Shown: positions 36,214 to 44,920 of the stretch, in pieces
How positions within the stretch are numbered: the first letter of the stretch is position 1
Layout: each line of letters begins with the position of its first letter
Assembly: GCA_017940385.1 (NCBI GenBank)
Contig: JAGAYS010000048.1
Span: 1-64,000, forward strand
DNA: 64,000 nt
Source: Ruminobacter sp.
GTDB lineage: Bacteria > Pseudomonadota > Gammaproteobacteria > Enterobacterales > Succinivibrionaceae
Reading direction: 5' to 3'
Notes under the pieces: model-generated
What the model was told of the DNA's origin: nothing
Databases searched by the model: none
Seen by the model: only the letters and a program-made list of their open reading frames with translations
Made by a program: the position numbers and the translations under genes

Positions 36214-36262
36214 AAACGCTGGAAACGCCATCTCGTGCACGTTTTCAGCGTTTATTATTTTG
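36214..36262 (+). terminator. Intrinsic terminator of the outer-membrane barrel gene
   Basis: AAACGCTGGAAACG (36214-36227) and CGTTTTCAGCGTTT (36240-36253) pair with one mismatch; TATTATTTTG follows. Confidence 0.75.
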
Positions 36263-36473
36263 TTCTTTGCAGAAATTGGGGGGAATGTAGATATTGAAGA
36301 AGGGGCAAAAGTATTCTAGTATTTAAGTTACCACACAAAAACAAATAGAGATACTTTCGTATGATACACAGATAAACTCAGTTTGCTAACCATTTACTGC
36401 TGTTTCAAACAGCTTTGCACCCAAAACCTTAAAATCCGTTTATTCTTTCGAAAGCAACCGCCAAACGTCGGAC

Positions 36474-37132
36474 ATGAGATGTCCTTATTGCGGGAAAATG
36501 AACGTGTATGTTCATGCCAGACATTCCTCGGAAATTAAGGATTTTCCGTTCCTTCCAAAACACAGACAAAGTCTTGTTTTTCACTATCATGGTTATAAAA
36601 GCAGAGAATGCGGACATCATTTTATGGACCCCATACCCGCAAAAGTTCCAAATGCCAGAATAACCATACGGGCAGCCGAATGAATTAAAGGACTGTTATC
36701 CCGGAACATGCCTGTTTCCGCAGTTGCTGAGATTACCGGTTTTCATTGGGAAGCAGTTAAGAAAATTCATCTTGGCATCATGGACGAATTCCTTAAAAAA
36801 CAGAAAGAGGAACTTTTGCGTTCCGGGTATAAACCTACATGTCGTTGATGATTTTGCAATGCACAAAGGCTACAGTTACACACACCTCCTACGTAATGGA
36901 TTTGAAATTCTGTGTAAGGAGGATTTCAGAAATTTCTTCAAAGATGCATGACATGAAACGAGGAGAAACAAAGCCCTTCGCCATGAACAGGAATACTTCT
37001 TTTAACCGACTTGCTGAAGAATGCATACCGAAAACAGAAATAGTCTGTAACCGTTGCCGTACGCAGGCACTTTACGGAAAGGACGCTCTAGGTTTTGACA
37101 GACCTGAAAAAGTCAAAAAGTATCGTGACAGA
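36474..37132 (+). pseudogene. Decayed ISL3-family transposase
   Basis: Remnant read across frames. The first part (36474-36680) has the ISL3 zinc-finger head: MRCPYCGKMNVYVHARH, then RECGHHFMDPIP and ARITIRAAE. An in-frame TGA at 36681 interrupts it; the same frame goes on with SAVAEITGFHWEAVKKIH, the usual helix-turn-helix region. A frameshift near 36840 leads to VDDFAMHKGYSYTHLL (first catalytic Asp region), and another near 36950 to FAMNRNTSFNRLAEECIPKTEIV, where the usual second Asp (AMDRN or AMDMN) is Asn. The C-terminal half is missing and no terminal inverted repeats were found. Confidence 0.8.
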
Positions 37133-37169
37133 GTAAAAAAAGAGATCGAATTATCACATTCGATCTCTT
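37133..37169 (-). terminator. Intrinsic terminator of the PilY1-like gene
   Basis: On the - strand, AAGAGATCGAAT and ATTCGATCTCTT pair over 12 bases around a six-base loop, followed by seven T residues (37141-37135). It sits at the junction with the decayed transposase. Confidence 0.85.
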
Positions 37170-37207
37170 CAACTTCAATGTACCTTCTAAGGAATGAACC
37201 TGTTAGC

Positions 37208-40200
37208 TTAGTACAGCTTCAGCCATGAAGAACTCCTCACTGTTGGTTCTGCGTAGAACTTACCTACGTTACCCGGAACCTGACCGTCACCGACAGTTTC
37301 AGTACCAAATATCGCAGCTACACCGCCCTCAGCATTCTCAACAGTACCTTCATTCAGCAGGAATGAGAAGGTTTCGGAACGTGAGATCACCATATTAAAG
37401 TTCCTGAGTGTCCAGTCACCATCAATGATATAGGAAGAACCGCCACCGTTACAAGTATCGCTAACATTAGGGATATTTACAGGTACGGCAATATTGTATG
37501 AATTAACAATCAGCGGATTTCTGTAAATACGAGCTCCGTCTTCGTATGTTTCACCGTTGGCATCGGCAAGGTCAAGATACCATCCGTAAACCTTCGTAGC
37601 ATGTGTAGGAACTTGGCCACCGAGCTTCAGTTGAATTTGGGTTACATCACCGCTGGAGAATCCATACTCAAACAGACAGCCCGCATTAGGATTACTTACG
37701 GCATCACCTGCCACACATCTGTGAACAAGATTATCATCTTCTCTGTTTGAAGCATTAATCGTCGGATCTGCAGAATTCATATCCCTAATCATGTATAAAG
37801 TCTGGTTTGTATTATACTTGAGAGATACTGTTCCCTGATCCGCTGAAGTCCAGAGTGCACCGGTACCGAAAATAAGACCTATACCTCCATTCGGATGCCA
37901 TGCTGCCTGAATATCAGCAGTAATAGGCTGAGCTACTCCATTCTGATCAGTTGCCCTGAAAATAATCTTTGGCTCATAATGGGTCTTACCCCAGTTTGTG
38001 ACATCGTAGTAAGCAGTAGGAGTTTTATTGGCCGCACGCTGAGCAGTAGCTACTGCATCAAGATCGATCTTCCATACATTACCGAAAAGATCACCCCAAT
38101 ATAATGCATTGATTATCCAGCCTGCATCATCGATAAATGAAGAAGATATCGGTGTAATACCGGTAAATGCATTTTTACGACCATATCCCCATGGGTCACC
38201 TGCATTAAACTCTTCGCTGGTCAAATCAATTTCACTGACTACACAAGGCTCAAACTTATCCTTGTCACCTCTTATACATTCACCACCATTGTGGAACATA
38301 TCCACAAAAAGCAGCCCCTGCTTTTCAGCGTCATAACCACTGCCGAAAGCCAGATAGTGGACTGTCGAATCAGGGACTCCTGGGTTCTTAAGGATCTTCA
38401 TATATGAAGGAGCCTTTCTCTGCTTACCGATATACTTGGAAAGATCTTCTCTGATTTCCCATACCAGCAGCGGATTGGTTTCAGTGAAGAACTTCGACCT
38501 GCCTGCGGCATTAGAAATACCGGCTGCAGAATTAATGTTAGTAACATCTAACAGATACGCGCCCTTCATACCAAGACCATAGGTACCATAAAGGTATGTT
38601 TTACTTCCGACTTCCAGCTTCTCTATAGTGCTGTCAACGAACGCAAAATGACCTGAATTATAGTTTTCCTTTACCAGCTTACCGATTGAACCTAAAGCAA
38701 CTGAAGGCATGTATGAGACAACAGGTTTTCCGTTAGTGTCATCAATAATATGGAGCATACCGTCATTTGCACCTACCCCAATGAATACTTTTCCATTTAT
38801 TTTAAACACATATGCATTGGAATTAATTATGTCACCTAACACAAAGTTAAGTTTCTTGGTACCAATGCTGATGTTTCTAGGTCTTAAAGGCTTATTTTCA
38901 TTGTTGGCAAGTCTGAGGGAAATATTCTCAGATGAATTTATACCTTCATATGTATGATCACCGAGAACCCATCTAACAAGCTTATCGGCATACACAAGAT
39001 AATCAGGGTCGTCCACATCTGCATCAGAAAGAGATGTTTCATTCAGAAGCTGACGAACAACATCATACCCCATATGCCCCACGGCTCCTGAACTTTTCGA
39101 GAAAGCTACATAACTGCTCTTATTGCTGTCCCAGGTCTTGGAGTCATACTTTGTTTCTTCAGCATACAATCTGGTTAATTTGGAGTTCTTTGCATCGAAT
39201 GTAATGACAACTCTATCGTCAGGATTCATTGCGGCAAATGTCTCATCTGCACTCCACCTAACCATTGAAGGCTCGGTAGCGATGTAATTAACCACAAATT
39301 TCTCTGCGTCCCCAGATTCAGAGCTTTTTTCCTTATAGTTGTACCCAACCTTAGCTACAGAACCGTACCAGCTTGCAGGATCATATACAACCGCATATGT
39401 ATCACCACCATTGGTCACACCGCCTGTAGAGAATGAGAAGGATGAACCAGACTTAACGCTCTGATCAATCTTACCAAGCATTTCGGCAATACCGTCGCGA
39501 AGCTTAATAGGATTGGTTACTAAATAGTAGTTATCAGGTTCGACGTTAGGATTACTGCGTGACGGATTCTGTTTTGGATTAATACCGTACTTGGCGGCAA
39601 ACCATAACGGACTCTTTAACCAGCCTGAACCGGTATCCCCCGAAGTGGACGCCTTGGTAGCATACGTATTAGCAGCTGTGTTCCTAACCTTGAACACGCG
39701 ACTGGTTGTAACACTGGTACCGTTTTTGGCGGCAACTTTACCCATTGAAGAGTATCTGTCACCATGGATACGATAGTTCCACTGTTTTTCATCACCAAAA
39801 TCCTTGAATCTTGCATACTGCCAATACCCCTTTTCCACAAGAGTTCTTCTGTTGGCATAGTATATGTCGGCATGTGGAGCAATGAAAGTGTCGTAATATT
39901 TGTCAATATTTCCAGTACTCCAATAACCGGAATCGGTGTAATTCTTCTCAGAATAATCCCAGGTAGGGAACAAGCACAAATCACCAGGCCAAGATCCGCC
40001 TGACTTACCTGCTTCTACAACATCAGTCAACCCCCTCTTGCCATCAGCAGAAATTAGCTTCCATGAATCTCCTTTGCATGAATCAATTGACGCATCATTA
40101 ATGAATGTATCAAGCTCATACAGATTAGGGTAACAGCCGCTAGAGTTGCTTGAAGACAGCTTACCGATGTCAACGAACACACCTTCATTCTCAACACCGG

Positions 40201-42784
40201 TTATTACATAACCAGCATGCTGAGGCTTATAAGGGTCACCGTCTTCATGAGTCAGCATAAGCCTTACATAGTAATCACCGCTCGCCCCCCTGAGCACCTG
40301 ATACTTGTAACCTACCACCCAGTCCATATCATAGTCGGAACCGTATTCAAAATCTTCATAGCTTACTCTGAATACGCCTTCATTATCGTTCAGACTTTCA
40401 ACATAAAAATCGGCTACCTGATTGGTAGACTGAACAATACGCTGCTGTCTGCTGATACTGTCGAACTGAGCTTTACAAACGTCACTGTCATCTTCCACAG
40501 GAGTTTTTGCAAAAGGAAGAATTTCAACGGTAACGGTTCCGGAATCAGTAGTAATCGGAATGTTAATCTGTGGCAAATTAGGCTTCATGGCCACCACGTA
40601 AGTGGACATATAAAGATCAGAAGACTTGTCATTAGGTCCGTAGGACGTTCTGACAGGATTCTTACTGTACATGGATGCGACACCGGCAACATTGTATGTT
40701 CCTGCAGCGAATGCAGCTGCCGGAGCAATACCTACAACCTGATTAAGGTTTGATATTTGCTTTCTGGAAGGAATAAACTCATACATGCCTGAGTCAACCC
40801 CTTTTACCCCGCCCATGTAGTAACTGCCGGATGAAAGACCATATTCCTGTGATACGGCACCTGTTTCAGCCTCAACAGCAGAACCGTTTCCGGCATAAGG
40901 ATTGTTACTGCTGCTAGCACCGTCAAAACTGATGTTTTCATCGGCAATCAGCAGGGAGATAGGCTTGGCACAGTAGGTTGAGCTTCCTTCAGGATACGGG
41001 TCAGTAGCCTTAACATGCCCCATCTTCAGCTGATTTTCTTCCCAGCTTGAACGATCAGCCAAAGTTACTCTATCAACATACATCTCTTTACCGCCAAAGT
41101 ATCTTGCGGTTTCATAAAGAATTTCACCAATAGGATTACCCCAGTCGTGACATGAACCGTGGGTCTCATTGTACATATTTCGAATTCTTGTTGTAGTGCG
41201 TTCACACTTGTTGTAAACGCCGCTGCCATTAGGCCCTGAAACAGATCCACTTTGTTTTCCGGATATGTTCATACGGTCGAAAGCTGCAACAATACCGCAC
41301 AGTGCTCCCTTGCCGTCATTACTGGCTACCGTATCACACTGTATCTTGCTGAAATCGTAATCCCCGGCATAGTGATTGCCTGATGATGCGGTGCGGATTT
41401 CAGAGTTAAAATCACCGATATTTGCTCGGAGGATACCGCCGGAAATATTGCTTTCCCAACCGCCGGTCATAAGACCGAATCTCATGCGTGGAGACGCACC
41501 CTGACCATACTGCTGAAGCAGGCCTGTAGGCTGCCATATAGGTTCGGCTTCAGTACCGTAATTCATACAGTTGTCATTGTCATGAAACTCATCCGTACAT
41601 GCAACTACTGCAATATTTCTGGTTCCGAGAGTTGATGCATCAAACAAATTCTCGCCAAGTACCTGACTACCGTTGGCTTTCTGTGTCCTGTCTATCTTCT
41701 TCTGATTTGCGGAACCTATGGCATCGTAGGTATCCTGGTTATACGTCTGGCGGCTTGCCCAGTCCCATATGTAGGAATAATTAACATCGGTTTTAGCCGG
41801 TGCTCGTCCAGGTATGCCTGCATTCGTAACTAACGCATAACGCATGTAGGTGGAAGTCCAGCGGAATGAATTGCCGGTGTTGCTGTCATCATTGCTTTCT
41901 CTTTTACTGTCATCAGGTGACGCAACAACAAAGAACCACGCATTTTCAGCGCTACCCGTATTCTGTAAACCGGTAAAATCACTAACCGTAAATGCCCCAT
42001 CATACATAAGGTCTGAAAGAACCTTACCCCAGGCATGTGAATCACGAATAACACGAGAGTGGGCAAGCAGCGAAGAGCCTTTTCCCTTCATGCCTTCCTT
42101 GTAAAACTTTGTTGTTACGGCATTTCCCGCCTTCAGATCACTTCCCTTGGAAGAACTGTATACTCGCGCGCCACCGTAAAGAACCTTTCTGACAACGTCA
42201 ATTCTGCTTGAGGTCAGATAATTTAAGAAGTTACCGCTCCAGGCATCACTTTCCTGACACACCTTAACTGTTCTGGATTCTCCCCACATGTTAAGACTTG
42301 CGGTTTTCTCTCCGGCCTTCTTGTAAGGATACCAGTATCCCGGAAACTTGGTATATGTTCCCCAGCCAACACTTATGTTTTCACTATTGCTTGGAGGATT
42401 CTGAAGATTTGTCAAACCCGACTGATACTTGTAACACAACTTATCGTCAAACAGACCGAAATATGAAATGGACGGGTCAAACATAATATCAAGTTTACCG
42501 TCACCATCTATATCGGTATAGTCTGAATAAGCTTCAGAGAAAAGATTATGTTCACGACCTACTGTCAACATAACCAGCGGTGCAATACCCAATCCCGCTA
42601 TACCGAACGGAGTGGTAACGGGAGCATTGCTTTCCGCCATCTGTCTTTCCTCATTGGTGGAATTTTCTGCCGTCAAATTTGTTTTTGGTTCAGCAGCAAA
42701 AGCCACGCCTGAGATCGATATACCCGCGGCAGCCAGCACGACGCAGGCATTAATTACTCTGGATAAATCTTTTAACTTAACCAT
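37208..42784 (-). CDS. Very large PilY1/PilC-like type IV pilus tip protein
   Basis: 1858 residues, far longer than Pseudomonas PilY1 (about 1160). Signal peptide at 1-30. The PilY1 N-terminal hallmark follows: YTDIDGDGKLDIMFD (about 89-103, a DxDxDG calcium-type loop), YFGLFDDKLCYKY, and later GNFLNYLTSSRIDVVRKVLYGG. The C-terminal beta-propeller of the Neisseria PilC type spans about 1310-1700 (FVLGDIINSNAY, FIGVGANDGMLHIID, YGTYGLGMKGAYLLDV, GLIFGTGALWTS). Members sit at the pilus tip and act in adhesion, retraction control or twitching. Shine-Dalgarno GAGGT precedes the ATG. No minor pilin or pil genes are nearby; upstream is AT-rich non-coding sequence and downstream an IS remnant. Confidence 0.9.
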   Translation of the reverse strand: MVKLKDLSRVINACVVLAAAGISISGVAFAAEPKTNLTAENSTNEERQMAESNAPVTTPFGIAGLGIAPLVMLTVGREHNLFSEAYSDYTDIDGDGKLDIMFDPSISYFGLFDDKLCYKYQSGLTNLQNPPSNSENISVGWGTYTKFPGYWYPYKKAGEKTASLNMWGESRTVKVCQESDAWSGNFLNYLTSSRIDVVRKVLYGGARVYSSSKGSDLKAGNAVTTKFYKEGMKGKGSSLLAHSRVIRDSHAWGKVLSDLMYDGAFTVSDFTGLQNTGSAENAWFFVVASPDDSKRESNDDSNTGNSFRWTSTYMRYALVTNAGIPGRAPAKTDVNYSYIWDWASRQTYNQDTYDAIGSANQKKIDRTQKANGSQVLGENLFDASTLGTRNIAVVACTDEFHDNDNCMNYGTEAEPIWQPTGLLQQYGQGASPRMRFGLMTGGWESNISGGILRANIGDFNSEIRTASSGNHYAGDYDFSKIQCDTVASNDGKGALCGIVAAFDRMNISGKQSGSVSGPNGSGVYNKCERTTTRIRNMYNETHGSCHDWGNPIGEILYETARYFGGKEMYVDRVTLADRSSWEENQLKMGHVKATDPYPEGSSTYCAKPISLLIADENISFDGASSSNNPYAGNGSAVEAETGAVSQEYGLSSGSYYMGGVKGVDSGMYEFIPSRKQISNLNQVVGIAPAAAFAAGTYNVAGVASMYSKNPVRTSYGPNDKSSDLYMSTYVVAMKPNLPQINIPITTDSGTVTVEILPFAKTPVEDDSDVCKAQFDSISRQQRIVQSTNQVADFYVESLNDNEGVFRVSYEDFEYGSDYDMDWVVGYKYQVLRGASGDYYVRLMLTHEDGDPYKPQHAGYVITGVENEGVFVDIGKLSSSNSSGCYPNLYELDTFINDASIDSCKGDSWKLISADGKRGLTDVVEAGKSGGSWPGDLCLFPTWDYSEKNYTDSGYWSTGNIDKYYDTFIAPHADIYYANRRTLVEKGYWQYARFKDFGDEKQWNYRIHGDRYSSMGKVAAKNGTSVTTSRVFKVRNTAANTYATKASTSGDTGSGWLKSPLWFAAKYGINPKQNPSRSNPNVEPDNYYLVTNPIKLRDGIAEMLGKIDQSVKSGSSFSFSTGGVTNGGDTYAVVYDPASWYGSVAKVGYNYKEKSSESGDAEKFVVNYIATEPSMVRWSADETFAAMNPDDRVVITFDAKNSKLTRLYAEETKYDSKTWDSNKSSYVAFSKSSGAVGHMGYDVVRQLLNETSLSDADVDDPDYLVYADKLVRWVLGDHTYEGINSSENISLRLANNENKPLRPRNISIGTKKLNFVLGDIINSNAYVFKINGKVFIGVGANDGMLHIIDDTNGKPVVSYMPSVALGSIGKLVKENYNSGHFAFVDSTIEKLEVGSKTYLYGTYGLGMKGAYLLDVTNINSAAGISNAAGRSKFFTETNPLLVWEIREDLSKYIGKQRKAPSYMKILKNPGVPDSTVHYLAFGSGYDAEKQGLLFVDMFHNGGECIRGDKDKFEPCVVSEIDLTSEEFNAGDPWGYGRKNAFTGITPISSSFIDDAGWIINALYWGDLFGNVWKIDLDAVATAQRAANKTPTAYYDVTNWGKTHYEPKIIFRATDQNGVAQPITADIQAAWHPNGGIGLIFGTGALWTSADQGTVSLKYNTNQTLYMIRDMNSADPTINASNREDDNLVHRCVAGDAVSNPNAGCLFEYGFSSGDVTQIQLKLGGQVPTHATKVYGWYLDLADANGETYEDGARIYRNPLIVNSYNIAVPVNIPNVSDTCNGGGSSYIIDGDWTLRNFNMVISRSETFSFLLNEGTVENAEGGVAAIFGTETVGDGQVPGNVGKFYAEPTVRSSSWLKLY

Positions 42785-43355
42785 GAGCTTACCTCACTTA
42801 TAATGTATATAAAAATTTTTTCTTTTTTCAAAAATGAAAACTACTCAATTTACTATTAAATACCAAATAACAAATTTTTTCAAAAAACTATTAACATTTA
42901 ATAATGGAATTTCTGCTCAATTCACAAAAACAGTAAAATTTTACGTTAAAATTTATGAAATTATTTTTATAAAAAAGTGTTAAAAATCAACAGTTTTTAA
43001 TATTTTGTTAATATAAATTATTGATTTTTAGCATCTGAATAAAAAATTTTTCGGTTATACATATTCATAAATAAATATAAGTTATATATATTTACAATAT
43101 ATATATTCTTTTGTTTTATGTTTTTCGCATAATCAAGACCCAAAAAAAGGGAAAGAGTAATCCCCTTTTCCCATGTTTGAATTGTTTCTAAAGTCCGCAT
43201 GCAAACATATATTTTACAATTGCAAAAAACACAAAAGTCATACAACCTGCCGTTAACAAATGTAAACACGCTCTCTTACAAAACAGAAGCACAACTTTAA
43301 AGGAAGAAATCACCTGATTCACGCAGAAAAACATGACTTCATAAAGGTCTTATAA
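42785..43355. other. 571-bp very AT-rich gap between the PilY1-like gene and ispH
   Basis: Mostly A/T runs with no convincing gene. It holds the promoter region of the PilY1-like gene and, at 43142-43172, a terminator for the ispH operon. An 83-codon frame at 43018-43269 has low-complexity content and no ribosome site. Confidence 0.5.
43142..43172 (-). terminator. Intrinsic terminator downstream of ispH
   Basis: On the - strand GGGAAA pairs with TTTCCC and is followed by TTTTTTT. It lies about 185 bases past the ispH stop, so the operon transcript would have a long 3' tail. Confidence 0.6.
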
Positions 43356-44321
43356 TCACAGGCCTTCAGGCAGTCTGAAGTTCTGTTTTTCCTTTGAAAC
43401 ACCTATGTTTTCAATGTCGTACTCGTCATTCACATTAAGATGTTTCACTATCTCCTCAATGAGATATTCAGGAGCAGAGGCACCGCTCGTAATGGCAATA
43501 ACCTCTTTCCCGGCAATCATTTCCGGTTTCACGTCTGTATAATCGTCAATAAGATAGGAAACGCAACCTGACTGTCTTGCAACCTCGCTGAGCCTGTTGG
43601 AGTTTGATGAATTCTTTGACCCCACCACCAGAACCACGTCAGCAAGATGAGCCACATCCTTTACGGCCTGCTGTCTGTTCTGCGTGGCATAACAGATATC
43701 GTTTGTGGCCGGACCGGAAATAAGAGGAAAGGTTTTTCTCAGTGCATCAATACAGCTCTGAGCTTCATCAACGCTCAATGTTGTCTGTGTGACAAAATGA
43801 AGTTTTTCAGGATTGTTGATATGCACCCTGCCAATCTCTTCAATGTCATTAACCACATGCATGGCACCCACGGAACTTGTGTACTGACCGACAGTCCCTT
43901 CAACCTCCTGGTGCTTTGCGTGACCAATCATAATGATTTCCTCATCCTTGTCACTTATGCGTCTTACCTTACGATGTACCTTGTCCACAATCGGACATGT
44001 AGCATCATATACCCTGAGATTCTTTCTGACGGCTTTCTGCTCGACGGCTTTGGAAACACCATGAGCTGAAAATACGGTAATGGCACCGTCCGGAATGTCG
44101 TCAAGGCTGTCCACAAATATGGCTCCGTGACGGTTAAGCTCTTCTACCACATGCTTGTTGTGAACAACCTCATGCAGCACATAGACATTTTCGTTTTCGT
44201 ATTTGGCAAGTACCAGCTCAACAATCTGAATTGCTCTGCTCACTCCGGCACAGAAACCGCGAGGACTGACAAGAAGAATTCTTTTTCTTAACTTATTTTC
44301 CTGCATTTTCGGCTTCCCCAT
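43356..44321 (-). CDS. ispH: 4-hydroxy-3-methylbut-2-enyl diphosphate reductase
   Basis: Fe-S enzyme that makes IPP and DMAPP at the end of the MEP isoprenoid pathway. The three cluster cysteines are in PRGFCAGVSRAI, YDATCPIVDKVH and NDICYATQNRQ; HEVVHNKHVV and FSAHGVSKAV carry the substrate histidines. The ATG at 44321 is chosen because AAGGAGG lies nine bases upstream, giving 321 residues (E. coli 316); an ATG at 44354 would overlap lspA by 62 bases. With this start it overlaps the lspA end by 29 bases. In E. coli fkpB lies between the two; here it is missing. Confidence 0.95.
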   Translation of the reverse strand: MGKPKMQENKLRKRILLVSPRGFCAGVSRAIQIVELVLAKYENENVYVLHEVVHNKHVVEELNRHGAIFVDSLDDIPDGAITVFSAHGVSKAVEQKAVRKNLRVYDATCPIVDKVHRKVRRISDKDEEIIMIGHAKHQEVEGTVGQYTSSVGAMHVVNDIEEIGRVHINNPEKLHFVTQTTLSVDEAQSCIDALRKTFPLISGPATNDICYATQNRQQAVKDVAHLADVVLVVGSKNSSNSNRLSEVARQSGCVSYLIDDYTDVKPEMIAGKEVIAITSGASAPEYLIEEIVKHLNVNDEYDIENIGVSKEKQNFRLPEGL

Positions 44322-44838
44322 CCTTCTTATCCTCCTTTTTGACAAAAAGTTCATATACTACAAAAAGGAATACACCGACACACACTCCACAGTCAGCAAT
44401 GTTAAATGCCGGATAGTGATAAATTTTTCCGCCCCATTCCAGATAGAAATCAAGGAAATCTATTACGTATGAATAGACGATTCGGTCGTACAAATTTCCC
44501 AGAGCTCCGCCTATAATCAGGGCAAAAGAAATATTCGGGAGAAAATCCGACACCCTGTTTCTGTACATGCAGACCAAAAGATATATGCTGACACCTAAAG
44601 CAACTGCTCCGAAGAAAATCTTCTGCCAGCCGCCCTTGTCTGCAAGAAAGCTGAATGCCGCACCCTGATTATGAACGTGAATAATGCTGAAAAAATCATG
44701 AATAACCTCAATGAAACCATTGGGGTCATACGCAGGAACATTGTTAATTATCCACAGCTTACTCAAATAATCCAAAAGGATTACCACAACAGAAACAGGC
44801 AGAAACACCAACCCCGACCTTAAGATTTTTCCACTCAT
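44293..44838 (-). CDS. lspA: Lipoprotein signal peptidase (signal peptidase II)
   Basis: Membrane aspartyl protease that removes signal peptides from prolipoproteins. 181 residues with four membrane helices. The two catalytic aspartates sit in GGALGNLYDRIVYSYVIDF and PAFNIADCGV. The tail is lysine- and glutamate-rich. It lies 82 bases after ileS in the same direction, the usual ileS-lspA order. It would process the lipoproteins encoded in this window (ApbE, the DUF4136 protein, the binding lipoprotein). Confidence 0.96.
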   Translation of the reverse strand: MSGKILRSGLVFLPVSVVVILLDYLSKLWIINNVPAYDPNGFIEVIHDFFSIIHVHNQGAAFSFLADKGGWQKIFFGAVALGVSIYLLVCMYRNRVSDFLPNISFALIIGGALGNLYDRIVYSYVIDFLDFYLEWGGKIYHYPAFNIADCGVCVGVFLFVVYELFVKKEDKKDGEAENAGK

Positions 44839-44920
44839 TCACGAGTCCCTCAGTAATTAAATTAAAGCCCTGCAAAGAACAGGGCTTATATGTTTTCAGA
44901 AAGTATACTGTATGCCGAAT

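Noticed and set aside
43018-43269. 83-codon - strand frame upstream of the PilY1-like gene
   Set aside because: Low-complexity, AT-driven sequence that overlaps the ispH terminator; no Shine-Dalgarno.
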